A DNA stretch of 45,678 bases, taken from the NCBI GenBank assembly GCA_947588005.1, contig CANPYE010000007.1, positions 1-45,678 on the forward strand. The letters are read 5' to 3'. Below the pieces are notes generated by a model. The model saw only the letters and a program-made list of their open reading frames with translations. It did no database searches and was not told where the DNA came from. Each line of letters begins with the position of its first letter. Positions within the stretch are counted from its first letter, which is position 1. Shown here in pieces: positions 11,935-21,395 of the stretch. A program made the translations under genes and the position numbers. The DNA comes from an uncultured Lachnospiraceae bacterium. Its GTDB lineage: Bacteria; Bacillota; Clostridia; Lachnospirales; Lachnospiraceae.

Positions 11935-12471
11935 TCAATAATTCTCCTTGCGGACCTCGAAATAGCTCTGCGGATGCGCGCACACCGGGCAGACCTCGGG
12001 GGCCTTCGTGCCGACTACGACATGACCGCAGTTGCGGCACTCCCACACCTGAACACCGCTCTTTTCGAACACCTGCTTTGTCTCTACATTATGAAGCAGG
12101 GCGCGATAGCGCTCCTCATGCGTCTTCTCGATCGCGGCTACAGCGCGGAACTTGAAAGCCAGCTCCTTGAAGCCTTCTTCCTCCGCCTCATCGGCCATAC
12201 GGGCATACATATCGGTCCACTCGGCGTTCTCGCCTTCTGCGGCATGAAGCAGGTTCGCCGGCGTGTCGCCCAGCTCGCCCAGCTCCTTGAACCACAGCTT
12301 TGCATGCTCCTTCTCATTGTCAGCCGTCTTTAAGAAAAGCTCGGCGATCTGCTCGTATCCGGCCTTCTTCGCCACGGATGCGAAATAGGTGTATTTGTTC
12401 CTGGCCTGGGACTCGCCGGCAAACGCCTCCCACAGGTTCTTCTCGGTCTTGGTACCCGCATACTTGGACAT
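11935..12471 (-). CDS. rbr: rubrerythrin
   Basis: Ferritin-like diiron domain ([19 protein letters not shown]) plus C-terminal rubredoxin-like [28 protein letters not shown]. Confidence 0.95.
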   Translation of the reverse strand: MSKYAGTKTEKNLWEAFAGESQARNKYTYFASVAKKAGYEQIAELFLKTADNEKEHAKLWFKELGELGDTPANLLHAAEGENAEWTDMYARMADEAEEEGFKELAFKFRAVAAIEKTHEERYRALLHNVETKQVFEKSGVQVWECRNCGHVVVGTKAPEVCPVCAHPQSYFEVRKENY

Positions 12472-12520
12472 AATTCATATCCTCCTTACATATGTGAATT
12501 TAATTTCAGTAACTATTCCT

Positions 12521-12549
12521 AATATAGCGTATACATACGAAAATGTCAA
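12521..12549 (-). promoter_or_regulatory. sigma-A promoter of rubrerythrin
   Basis: Minus strand TTGACA-N17-TATATT. Confidence 0.75.
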
Positions 12550-12662
12550 TCTGTATCCGCAATATTTATGCGGAATATTTTTGCAGAATCCGCAGAATTT
12601 CCATCAGGCCGCCAGCCTGCAGTCCTCAGCCCTTGTCTGACGGCGCCTCAGCCTTCGCTTCA

Positions 12663-15038
12663 TCACAAAGCCATCCGCCTGCATTCCGGCGACGCCGCCC
12701 CGCTCACACGGACCACGCCGTCTGCCGTCACGCGGATCTCCGTCATATGCCCATCCAACGTCTCGCCGCGGCTCAGCCCATCGTCGTCATACATTTCATA
12801 AACCGCTTCATTCTGAATAAAATGCAGCAGCGTAAGCCTCGACGCATCCACGCCGTCCGCATACTCCGCCGGCGCCGCCAGCGGAACCAGACGGTCCGCC
12901 CGCAAAAAGATCAGCACCTCGTCGAGCGCCGCCTTCACATAATGGTGTCCGGCGGGCAGAATTTCCGCGTCCATGTCGTCCGCGCTCCGCAGCCGATACA
13001 TTTTCATCGGTTCGGGCAGATAGACGTAGCGCCCCTCTGCGTTCTGTCTGTAAATGGGCGCGATCATAAAGCTTTCGCCCACCATCAGCTGATCCTCCGT
13101 CTGCGCCGCCGCTTCATCCTCCGGCCAGACGAACGCCGGCGGCATGAACATCATATCGCCGCCAAGCGTTGCTTTCATGAACTCGCTGTACAGATACGGC
13201 AGCAGCGCGTAGCGCAGGCCGATGATATGGCGGAAACTCTCTTTACTGCCAAACTGGTAGAATTCCTGCCTCCGGGTGCCGATGGCCGAATGATTCCGCA
13301 TAAGCGGCGTGAAAATTCCCAGCTCCAGCCAGCGCAGCATCAGATCCTCCGTTGTGTCGGAGCCGAAGCCGCCAATATCCGCGCCGATATAGAGGAAACC
13401 GCACATATTAAGCGCGGGCAGCATCTGCAGATTCAGCAGGATATGGGACCACCAGGACTGGTTGTCGCCCATCCAGATACCGCCGTAACGATGCATCCCG
13501 ATGTAGGACGAACGGGAGAACAGAAGAATCCGTTTCTCCGGCGACAGCCGCGCGAACGCCTCGCCGGCGGCGCGGGTCATATTGTAGCCGTACAGATTAT
13601 GGACCCGGTCGTGCCGCACCATTTCTCCCTGGCATTTGTGCCGGATCGTCCGGTAGTCTTCCGGCCGCGCCGCCAGATTCATAAGCTGCGCCTGCAGCGT
13701 AAGCAGCTGGCCGATGTTCAGCTTCTCCCTGTCAAAGGTTCGGATTTCTTCGAAAATCTCCTCCAGGTGCTTTTCGGCGTAGAACAGCGCCGGCTCGTTC
13801 ATATCGTTCCAGAAGCCGTCGATTCCGGCGTCCAGCAGTACCTTATACCAGCTGCCGAACCATTCCCGCGCCTCAGGATCCAGCACATCCGGGAAATGGA
13901 CCCGACCCGGCCAGACGCCGCCGACGAACTCCGAGCCGTCTTCATTTTTACAGAAATATCCGTTCTCTACGCCTTCCTCATAGACCGGATAGCCTTCCTC
14001 GATCTTCACGCCCGCGTCGATGATGGGCACCAGATGGATATGCTGCTCCTTCATTTCCTTTACAAATGCAGGAAAATCCGGGAAACGTTCCTCGTTGACC
14101 GTGAAATCCTTATAGCCCTCCATGTAGTCGATGTCCATGTAAACGCTGTCCAGCGGCACTCCGTTTTCGCGGTGCTCCCGGACCACCTCGCGAATGTCGT
14201 CGGCGCATTTGTAGCCCCATCGGCTCTGACCGTAGCCGAAAGCCCACTTCGGCGGAATGTAGCTGCGGCCGATGATGGAGCGGAACTCCCGCACGATGCC
14301 GGACAGGCTGTCTCCTTCCAGGATGTAAAGTGTGAAGCCGCCGTCGCTGACAGTGATCGTGAGACGGCTGCGGTCGGTATAACCGCAGTCGAAGGTCACC
14401 TTCTGGCTGGCGTCGAGGAAGATAGCAAAACGGCGGCGGGCGGCGGACGGCGCTGCTTTCCCGGCTGCAGAAGCGTCTTCCGTGGCAGCAGACAGCGCCG
14501 TTTTCCCGGCTGCAGAAGCGTCTTCTGTGGCAGCAGACAGCGCCGCTTTCCCGACTGCAGAAGCGTCTTCTGTGGCAGCAGACAGCGCCGCTTCCCCGGC
14601 TGCAGAAGCTTCCGCAGCCTGCATCCCAACCACCGGAGAATCCGGCGCAGGCCCATCCACGATCAGGAAATTATGAGCTCCGTAGAGAGAACGCTTCTCC
14701 TCCGTATGATTGGGAACATCCGCGCAGTTCGACTCATAGATCCAGCCTCTCTTGTTAATGCCGCGCATATTCTCGCCCAGGCCGTAGATACGGTCGGCGT
14801 CTGACAGTTCACAGGTAAAGACAGCCGCCAAAGCCGCCGCTTTCTGCCCGAGTACACCGATCGCCGCGCCATCCAGCCCCTCAGGGATCCAGCCCATGCC
14901 GTCCGGCGCGGCTGAGAGGTTCTCCGTATTCTTCACCAGGCGGATATGATCCTCCGAAAACCCCTTCGTCTCCGCCGGGATCTGCTTCACGACCGCGTCT
15001 GTCTCGATCGGATTGCCAAATACATATTTTCGAATCAT
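12663..15038 (-). CDS. GH31 alpha-glucosidase-like glycoside hydrolase
   Basis: KWAFGYGQSRWGY, DSVYMDIDYM, GFWNDMNEP, WMGDNQSWW, GADIGGF motifs of GH31; N-terminal part carries a repeated insert. Confidence 0.93.
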   Translation of the reverse strand: MIRKYVFGNPIETDAVVKQIPAETKGFSEDHIRLVKNTENLSAAPDGMGWIPEGLDGAAIGVLGQKAAALAAVFTCELSDADRIYGLGENMRGINKRGWIYESNCADVPNHTEEKRSLYGAHNFLIVDGPAPDSPVVGMQAAEASAAGEAALSAATEDASAVGKAALSAATEDASAAGKTALSAATEDASAAGKAAPSAARRRFAIFLDASQKVTFDCGYTDRSRLTITVSDGGFTLYILEGDSLSGIVREFRSIIGRSYIPPKWAFGYGQSRWGYKCADDIREVVREHRENGVPLDSVYMDIDYMEGYKDFTVNEERFPDFPAFVKEMKEQHIHLVPIIDAGVKIEEGYPVYEEGVENGYFCKNEDGSEFVGGVWPGRVHFPDVLDPEAREWFGSWYKVLLDAGIDGFWNDMNEPALFYAEKHLEEIFEEIRTFDREKLNIGQLLTLQAQLMNLAARPEDYRTIRHKCQGEMVRHDRVHNLYGYNMTRAAGEAFARLSPEKRILLFSRSSYIGMHRYGGIWMGDNQSWWSHILLNLQMLPALNMCGFLYIGADIGGFGSDTTEDLMLRWLELGIFTPLMRNHSAIGTRRQEFYQFGSKESFRHIIGLRYALLPYLYSEFMKATLGGDMMFMPPAFVWPEDEAAAQTEDQLMVGESFMIAPIYRQNAEGRYVYLPEPMKMYRLRSADDMDAEILPAGHHYVKAALDEVLIFLRADRLVPLAAPAEYADGVDASRLTLLHFIQNEAVYEMYDDDGLSRGETLDGHMTEIRVTADGVVRVSGAASPECRRMAL
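14446..14612 (-). repeat. 45-bp in-frame tandem repeat inside GH31 gene (about 3.5 copies)
   Basis: Unit gcagcagacagcgccgctttcccggctgcagaagcgtcttctgtg, copies beginning at 14485, 14530, 14575; encodes AALSAATEDASAAGK repeats. Confidence 0.93.
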
Positions 15039-15076
15039 AGCTTTCCTCCGTTTATGATAGTTCTATGAAATTACGC

Positions 15077-15889
15077 TCATACGAGCGGAACCTTTCTTCC
15101 GGCATGACCAGCGTCGTCGTGCCGCTTGTGAACAGGCCCGTTGTCCTGTCCCCTGCGCCGCGCCGGCGTATGTTTCACCAGATATCCGTCCATTCCGACG
15201 TTTCGCGCCCCCGCCACATCGCAGACTGCGTCGTCGCCGCTCATCAGGCAGCGCGACGGCTCCAGCCCGTAGGCGTCGATCAGGCACTGGTAGAACCGCC
15301 GGTCAGGCTTTTTAATGTATTGATCCGACGACATGAGAATGCCGTCAAAACACTCCTCCAGCCCGAAGATACGAAGCTCGTTCTCCGTAAAGACACGCTG
15401 GGCGTTGGTCAGAAGGTAAGTGTGGGCGCCATTCTCGCGAAGACGGCGCAGCCGCTCCTTCACCTGCGGGAACAGGCGGATATAAACGGTTGTGGCAATG
15501 CGGAATATCCGGCAGGTCCACAGCACCAGCGCCTCGTCCGGACAGACGCCCTTATCCTCATACAAGCGGCGGAAGACCGTTTCAATACGGATCTCGGCAG
15601 TGTCGGCCGGCGCCGGCCATTTCTCTTTTTCTCCGCTTGCCGCCGCGGCCACTTCGGTGCCAGCCTGGGTCTCCGCCCGCGCGCCGCCATGTTCTTTCCG
15701 CGACGCGTCCAGCGCTTCTTGAACCGCCCGGACATACGCTTTTCGCAGCTCCTTCGCCTTATAATCCGCGCCATAGTACCGGTAGAGCAGCGCCATTTTC
15801 TCCCACGCGGCTATATCCTCCTCGTCGGTGCGAATGTCGAGCAGCGTCCCGTACAGGTCGAATATATAGTTATCGTAATGCAGATCCAT
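15077..15889 (-). CDS. HAD family hydrolase
   Basis: YDNYIFDLYGTLLDIRTDE (HAD motif I), LLTNAQ, KKPDRRFYQ, MSGDDAVCDVAGARNVGM; start chosen at MDLHYDN preceded by AGGAGAAAA. Confidence 0.85.
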   Translation of the reverse strand: MDLHYDNYIFDLYGTLLDIRTDEEDIAAWEKMALLYRYYGADYKAKELRKAYVRAVQEALDASRKEHGGARAETQAGTEVAAAASGEKEKWPAPADTAEIRIETVFRRLYEDKGVCPDEALVLWTCRIFRIATTVYIRLFPQVKERLRRLRENGAHTYLLTNAQRVFTENELRIFGLEECFDGILMSSDQYIKKPDRRFYQCLIDAYGLEPSRCLMSGDDAVCDVAGARNVGMDGYLVKHTPARRRGQDNGPVHKRHDDAGHAGRKVPLV

Positions 15890-15894
15890 TTTTC

Positions 15895-16086
15895 TCCTCG
15901 TATTCATATCCCGCACCGATACGCCCTTCCGCCTCGTATTCACATTCCGGCGCTGATACGCCTTTCCGTCTCGTATTCACATTCCGGCGCTAATACGCTT
16001 TTCCGTCTCGTATTCACATTCCGGCGCTAATACGCTTTTCCGCCTCGTATTCACATCTCGGCGCCGATACGCCTTTCCGTCTCGGC
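15895..16086. repeat. 37-bp tandem repeat at the debranching enzyme/HAD gene junction
   Basis: Unit tcgtattcacattccggcgctaatacgcttttccgtc in about five copies with point differences, reaching into the 3' end of the upstream gene. Confidence 0.93.
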
Positions 16087-18390
16087 GAGCGCCTCATACA
16101 CCCGCAGGATCTCGCCCACGCTCCACGCCTGCGCAAAGCAGCCCCTGGAAAATGTGGGCCGCGCCCCGTCATAGATCTCCGGCAGCTGCCCGATACAACC
16201 TTCCCGCATGGCGCTCTCTAAAACCGCCAGCTGCCGCCGTACGGTTCGCACCGCCTCCGGCGCGTAATCCCTCACCTTCAGGTACGCCAGATAGTAGGCC
16301 CCCATAGGGAATACCCACACAGTTCCCTGATGATACGCAAGATCCCTCTCGCGCAGTTCGCCGCCGTAAGCCGCATGAAATTCCGGATCGTCCATGCTGA
16401 GCGTCCGCAGCCCATAAGGCGTATACAGCTTCTCATAGACCGCATCCACGATCCGGCTTTCCTGCCGTCTGTCCAGCATGGAAAATGGCATCGAGACCGC
16501 CCAGATCTGATTGCACCGGAACTGCTCGTCCGCCTTCGTGCCGGACAGGACATCCTTAAGCCAGCCTTTGTCCTCCATCCAGAATTTGCGCCGGAAGCTT
16601 TCCTTTGTCCGTTCCGCCAGAAGCCCGCACTGAGCGGCAAGCCGCTGTCTTTCCGCCTCTGCCGTCCGGACGCTGCCCGAGGCTGTTTCTGTCTCCCCGG
16701 AATACGACCCGCGGCCCAAAGCTGTCTTCGCCTCTGCCGTCCAGGCGCTGCCCGAAGCCGTCTCTGTTTCCTCTGAACACAGTTCGCCTCCCAGCTTCTC
16801 CATCACCTTCAGCGCGTTATACCAGTACGCGTTGATCTCCACCGGTTTCCCGTGCCTCGGCGTAGGCAGATGATCGCCGATCCGCACATCCATCCAGGTC
16901 ACCTGGTCGTACTTAAGTCCTGCCCGGATCAGGCCGTCCTCGTCCATGCGGATCCCGTAATCGGTCCCGTCCCGGTACGCCTCGACAATCTGCGTCATCA
17001 CCGGCCACATTTCCCGAACGAAGTTATGATCACCGGTCCGCAGCACATATGTATAGACGCTGTTGATAAATAGAAGCGCCGCGTCAGCCGTATTGTAGCG
17101 CGGTTCCACGCCGCCCTCCGGAAACAGGTTCGGCATCAGTCCCTTCCGGCAGTACGCCGCAAATGTCCGAAGAATGCTTTTTGCCGTATCATACTGCCCG
17201 GTACTCATGCAGCAGCCTTCCAGCGCGATCATCGTATCACGCCCCCAGTCCTCAAAGAACGGATAACCGGCCAGGATCGTACGCCCGCCGGTGGATTCCC
17301 GCTCGGAAATGAACTGATCGGCGCTTACCGACAGCTGCATCGCCGCCTCTCCGATTGCGCCCGCCGTCTCCCGCAGACGGCGCCGGTATTCCGACGCTTC
17401 TTCAAAAACCGCTTCCGCCGAAGCCGGAAACGCCGGTTCCGTATTAACCAGAAGCTCCAGCACTGCGCTTTGCCGGGCCGGAACCGTCTTTGCGATCTCG
17501 CAGAGGACGCAGGTCCTGCCGGTGCTGTCGCGGCCGTCGCAGGCGTCATAGGCGTAATACGCGCCGTCGCAGAACTCCGGCGCGAATATTTCCACCCTTC
17601 CGTTTGTCTGCATATACAGCCGCAGCTTCTGTGCGGTAATTTCATATATCTCCCGGCACTCCGCATCCGGAGCCGCTCCTTCCGCCGCTGTGCCGGACTT
17701 CTGTCTCTCCCCGCCGCACCGTCTTCCCCTAAATTCCGGCTTTCCTTCAAGCCGCGTCCCCTTCGGCACAAACTGCAGATGGGGCCTTACCGTCAGCCGG
17801 GCCTCGATATCCGTGCGGTTCTCCATCCGGTACTGTACCGCCGCCAGGTTCTTCCCCTGGGCCATCGCCACGCGCTTTACGATCTCCACGCCCCCGGCCT
17901 GGAATGTCCACTCCGGATAATCTTCATATATAAATCCGTTCAGATACAGATACCCGTTCTCATTCCGCGACGGATCCGTAAATTCCTGCGAAGACAAATG
18001 TATACGGCGCATCCATGCCGCAGATGTTTCGCCCGCGGTCTTCTCCGCTGCTGCTGCTTCTGCTGCCGTAGTCTCCGTGGCCACGTTTTTTACTGCCTCT
18101 GCGGCTGCGCACTCAACGGCCACGTTTTTCGCTGCCTTTGCTGCCGCAGTCTCCGCGGCCACAGCTTCGCCCGCCGCCTTCACCTCCAGCACTTCTTCCA
18201 GCCGGTTCACCATATTATACCGCAGGTTCGGCGCGCGCAGGCTTGCCATCAGCAGCGCCTGATCGTTTCTCGTATTTGAATTGATCATAGACGCGCAGGA
18301 AAAACCTCCCAGCCCGTTCGTCAGCAGATATACATTCTCCTGTCCCCGCTTTCGCGTCTCCCAGTCCTGTTTGCCGTACACAAACCTCAT
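16051..18390 (-). CDS. amylo-alpha-1,6-glucosidase / glycogen debranching enzyme-like protein
   Basis: YLLTNGLGGFSCASMI, LAGYPFFEDWGRDTMIALEG, NLFPEGGVEPRYNTADA, AYHQGTVWVFPMGAY; start at MRFVYGKQ has a GGAG site (ORF extends to 18438 with GTG). Confidence 0.92.
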   Translation of the reverse strand: MRFVYGKQDWETRKRGQENVYLLTNGLGGFSCASMINSNTRNDQALLMASLRAPNLRYNMVNRLEEVLEVKAAGEAVAAETAAAKAAKNVAVECAAAEAVKNVATETTAAEAAAAEKTAGETSAAWMRRIHLSSQEFTDPSRNENGYLYLNGFIYEDYPEWTFQAGGVEIVKRVAMAQGKNLAAVQYRMENRTDIEARLTVRPHLQFVPKGTRLEGKPEFRGRRCGGERQKSGTAAEGAAPDAECREIYEITAQKLRLYMQTNGRVEIFAPEFCDGAYYAYDACDGRDSTGRTCVLCEIAKTVPARQSAVLELLVNTEPAFPASAEAVFEEASEYRRRLRETAGAIGEAAMQLSVSADQFISERESTGGRTILAGYPFFEDWGRDTMIALEGCCMSTGQYDTAKSILRTFAAYCRKGLMPNLFPEGGVEPRYNTADAALLFINSVYTYVLRTGDHNFVREMWPVMTQIVEAYRDGTDYGIRMDEDGLIRAGLKYDQVTWMDVRIGDHLPTPRHGKPVEINAYWYNALKVMEKLGGELCSEETETASGSAWTAEAKTALGRGSYSGETETASGSVRTAEAERQRLAAQCGLLAERTKESFRRKFWMEDKGWLKDVLSGTKADEQFRCNQIWAVSMPFSMLDRRQESRIVDAVYEKLYTPYGLRTLSMDDPEFHAAYGGELRERDLAYHQGTVWVFPMGAYYLAYLKVRDYAPEAVRTVRRQLAVLESAMREGCIGQLPEIYDGARPTFSRGCFAQAWSVGEILRVYEALAETERRIGAEM
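16654..16803 (-). repeat. 75-bp tandem duplication inside debranching enzyme gene
   Basis: cgcctctgccgtccggacgctgcccgaggctgtttctgtctcc at 16654 recurs (variant) at 16729; encodes ETETASGS(A/V)xTAEA twice. Confidence 0.85.
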
Positions 18391-18436
18391 AATCCGTTCT
18401 CCCGATTCTTTTCCCATCCGGATGCACTGCTCATTC

Positions 18437-18595
18437 ACTCAGCTGCACCGTCCATTCACCCGGCTGCGCTGCCCATTCATCCGCCTGCACCGCCCGCCCA
18501 TCCGGCTGCACCGTCCATTCACCCGGCTACGCTGCCCATTCACCCAGCTGCACCGTCCATTCATCCGGCCGCACTGCCCGCCCATCCGACAGCTT
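18437..18595. repeat. 21-bp degenerate tandem repeat upstream of debranching enzyme gene
   Basis: Units such as gctgcaccgtccattcacccg / gctgcgctgcccattcatccg, about seven consecutive copies. Confidence 0.88.
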
Positions 18596-18790
18596 CCGAT
18601 CCGTCCGGAAGTTTTTCTTAGTTTCCATTATTCTCATTATTTCGCAAACCATCGAAGGTTGTCAAGTTATTTTTTATTATTCCTGCAGGCTTTCGGACAG
18701 ATTTTTTACAAATATCAAGTAAAAATGCACATTCTGCCCGGCTGCCCCGTACGAAACCTGACTAAATATCTGTCTCTAAAATGCAAAGTC

Positions 18791-18819
18791 TTGCTTTTTT
18801 TCAAATTTTTTTGTATAAT
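18791..18819 (+). promoter_or_regulatory. promoter of LacI-family regulator
   Basis: TTGCTT-N17-TATAAT. Confidence 0.7.
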
Positions 18820-18869
18820 TTTTATTGAAATCAATAAAACACAGTAAGGTACAAATTGGAGTGAAAAAT

Positions 18870-19898
18870 ATGCCAACAATCAATGATATTGCCGATAAAT
18901 TGGGAATTTCCAAGGGAACCGTTTCAAAAGCGCTGAATGGCGCCGACGACGTAAGCGAAACTTTACGAAAAAAAGTTCTTGAAACCGCAGTGGAAATCGG
19001 TTACGCAAGAAACCGCGCCCGAAAGGATACCGCCAACCGGCTCTGCGTAATCGTGGAGAATCTTCACCACGAAGATCCCGGAGACTTCGGCTACGATATT
19101 ATCATGGGATTCAAAAAACTGGCGGTGCCGGCCGGCTGGGATGTAGACGTGGCGGCCGTCACGGAAGCGCAGCAGAAAGAAATATCCTACGACGCGTTTA
19201 TGCTTTCCCACGAATACAAGGGGGCGTTCATCCTCGGGATGTCGCTTCTGGATCCGTGGATGGAAGAGCTGAAGACTGCCCGGACGCCGGCCGTTCTCTA
19301 TGACAATTATATTCCGGAGAATCCGCGGGTCGGCTATATCGGCGTAGATAATCCGGAAGCCTTTATGATGACCGTCGGCCATCTGAACGAGCTTGGCCAC
19401 TCCCAGATCGGATATCTTGGCGGCGATATGGATTCCTTTATATCACGGAAACGCTATAACGCGTTCCTGGACGCCATGGACGCCTTCGGACTGGCAGTAA
19501 ACCAGAACCGAACCGGCTGCTCGTATTTTATCTCAGAATGTACGCAGAAATACCTCCCCAGGCTTCTGTCCAGCCAGGTGACCGCCATCGTCTGCGGCAC
19601 CGACCTGCTGGCCCAGGCTGTGATCGTCGCGTGTATGGACATGGGATACCGGATACCGGAGGACGTAAGCGTCGTCGGTTTTGACGACGCGCCTTTCGCC
19701 GCCTATACCAGTCCCGGTCTGACCACGATCCGGCAGAACCAGGAGGCGCTCGGCAACTGCGGCTACTATGCGCTCCACAGCCTGATCAACCGCACCTATA
19801 TCGGGACGCTCCTTCTGCGGCCGGAGCTGATTACCCGCGGGAGCACAGGAAAAGTGCGGCGCGGCAAGCTGCCGGCCCCGCGGAAGCTGCCGGTATAG
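18870..19898 (+). CDS. LacI family transcriptional regulator
   Basis: MPTINDIADKLGISKGTVSKALNGADDVSE HTH and periplasmic-binding-like domain (VSVVGFDDAPFAAYTSPGLTTI); start with GGAG site. Confidence 0.95.
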   Translation: MPTINDIADKLGISKGTVSKALNGADDVSETLRKKVLETAVEIGYARNRARKDTANRLCVIVENLHHEDPGDFGYDIIMGFKKLAVPAGWDVDVAAVTEAQQKEISYDAFMLSHEYKGAFILGMSLLDPWMEELKTARTPAVLYDNYIPENPRVGYIGVDNPEAFMMTVGHLNELGHSQIGYLGGDMDSFISRKRYNAFLDAMDAFGLAVNQNRTGCSYFISECTQKYLPRLLSSQVTAIVCGTDLLAQAVIVACMDMGYRIPEDVSVVGFDDAPFAAYTSPGLTTIRQNQEALGNCGYYALHSLINRTYIGTLLLRPELITRGSTGKVRRGKLPAPRKLPV

Positions 19899-19905
19899 CG
19901 TCGGC

Positions 19906-20445
19906 TTACGTATTCTCTCCGAAAACCATCTTTAAAAGCATTTCATACTCTTTATAGAACGGAAATTCTCTGAAATCGCTGAAACTTTCGAACACGCTCC
20001 GGTAGTACCATGCGTGCATGGCCTTCTCTTTCTGGCGGAATTTCTGCCAGATCATGTCGCCCATAGCCAGATAATCCTCCGACGTGCTGCGCAGATTGCT
20101 GAGCTTGTCCGCAAATGTGATCAGCTTTTCTTCGCGCGCCGCCGAACGCAGCCGGTCGATCGTCGCCTGCTTGCGTTCTATCCAGGTCTTTGTCTTGTCC
20201 TCGCTTTCCGCCAGAACAAGGTCCGCCACTGTCTGTCCAAATTCATCAAGCAGCTGTTCATATGTGATCCCGGCGTCTTCGATCACGTCATGCAGATACG
20301 CGGCGGCAATTTCTTCCGGATCGCCGCCCATGGCCGCCACGATTGCCGCTACTTCCTTCGGATGAACGATATACGGCATACGGCTTCCTTTGCGAAGGGC
20401 GCCCTCGTGAGCTTTCGCGGCATAAGCCGCGGCTTTGTGAATCAT
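19906..20445 (-). CDS. HD-domain phosphohydrolase (RelA/SpoT-HD-like)
   Basis: AAKAHEGALRKGSRMPYIVHPKEVAAI...AAYLHDVIEDAG...FADKLSNLR; start preceded by GGGAGG. Confidence 0.9.
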   Translation of the reverse strand: MIHKAAAYAAKAHEGALRKGSRMPYIVHPKEVAAIVAAMGGDPEEIAAAYLHDVIEDAGITYEQLLDEFGQTVADLVLAESEDKTKTWIERKQATIDRLRSAAREEKLITFADKLSNLRSTSEDYLAMGDMIWQKFRQKEKAMHAWYYRSVFESFSDFREFPFYKEYEMLLKMVFGENT

Positions 20446-20527
20446 TGCTGTCCTCCCTTTCCGTGTGGGGATGTATTGGGGCAACGAGATTATCTTATCA
20501 TAAAATCCATATTTTTAGAAGTAGAAC

Positions 20528-20556
20528 TTGTAAGATTTCTGATTTTCTGGTATGCT
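20528..20556 (+). promoter_or_regulatory. promoter of the 20654 membrane protein gene
   Basis: TTGTAA-N17-TATGCT. Confidence 0.5.
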
Positions 20557-20653
20557 ATGGATACGGCTTTCCTGCAACGGCCTGCCGGATGGATCCGACA
20601 CGCCGTCCGCAGTCGGTTATGTCATATGCATCACAAGTCAGCGGAGGGATCTT

Positions 20654-21337
20654 ATGGAACAGCAGCGCGCTTACCGCCGCACCCCGGCCAGAAGACGAAA
20701 CAGCATCTTACGGCTAGAATGGGTCCGGCTTTTACTATTTTATATTTTGCCTTTTGTCGTTATCAACCTGATCATCTTTTTCCTTGTAACTACCAAGCCC
20801 AGCTACGAGGTGACCATTGCCAATACGAACGATTACCGAACCACCGACGTCACCTTTACGATCACGTCCTTCATGCCTCTGCGCAACGTCACTATCACGC
20901 TGGACGGCGAACCGCTCGATCTGACGCCGGTCGGCCGCAGGAGCTACCAGTCTACCGTCACACGCAACGGCGTGCTGGAGATCCACATGGAGAATTTTAA
21001 CCATATGGCCATCACCGGCTACGAAGTGATCGACGTTCTGGACAACGAACTGCCGGACGTAACCTCCTATACGCTGACAGACGGCCAGCTGACGCTTTGG
21101 CTCAGCGATACCCAGTCCGGCATCGATTACGAGAACCTGTCCGCCGTTACCGGAGACGGCAGAGAGATCGCGCCGCTGTCCGTTGATAAGAATGCGGGAA
21201 CCGCCGTCTTCGAGATCGACACCACAGGCCTTACCGTAACGATAAGGGATATGTCCGGGAACGAATACCAGCCGGCCTTTTCGCTGACGGAAATTATCGA
21301 GGAAGCGGATAACGATGCGATCCATCCGGCGGAATGA
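20654..21337 (+). CDS. uncharacterised membrane-anchored protein (single N-terminal TM, beta-rich ectodomain)
   Basis: MEQQRAYRRTPARRRN basic start, TM LLLFYILPFVVINLIIFFLV, Thr/Asp-rich ectodomain; GGAGG site upstream. Confidence 0.75.
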   Translation: MEQQRAYRRTPARRRNSILRLEWVRLLLFYILPFVVINLIIFFLVTTKPSYEVTIANTNDYRTTDVTFTITSFMPLRNVTITLDGEPLDLTPVGRRSYQSTVTRNGVLEIHMENFNHMAITGYEVIDVLDNELPDVTSYTLTDGQLTLWLSDTQSGIDYENLSAVTGDGREIAPLSVDKNAGTAVFEIDTTGLTVTIRDMSGNEYQPAFSLTEIIEEADNDAIHPAE

Positions 21338-21395
21338 GCGGCAGATGAACAGCGCGGAAGCCTTACAGAACGGCTCCCGCGCATCCTTCACTATA

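Noticed and set aside
12543-14804. 753-aa plus-strand ORF antisense to the GH31 gene
   Set aside because: No recognisable domains, mirrors the minus-strand GH31 coding sequence; repeats inside it simply reflect the 45-bp array.
15895-16086. CRISPR array interpretation of the 37-bp repeats
   Set aside because: Repeats are directly contiguous with no unique spacers, and no cas genes are nearby.
18437-18595. CRISPR or iteron (replication origin) interpretation of the 21-bp repeats
   Set aside because: No spacers, no Rep gene, chromosomal gene context; best explained as minisatellite.
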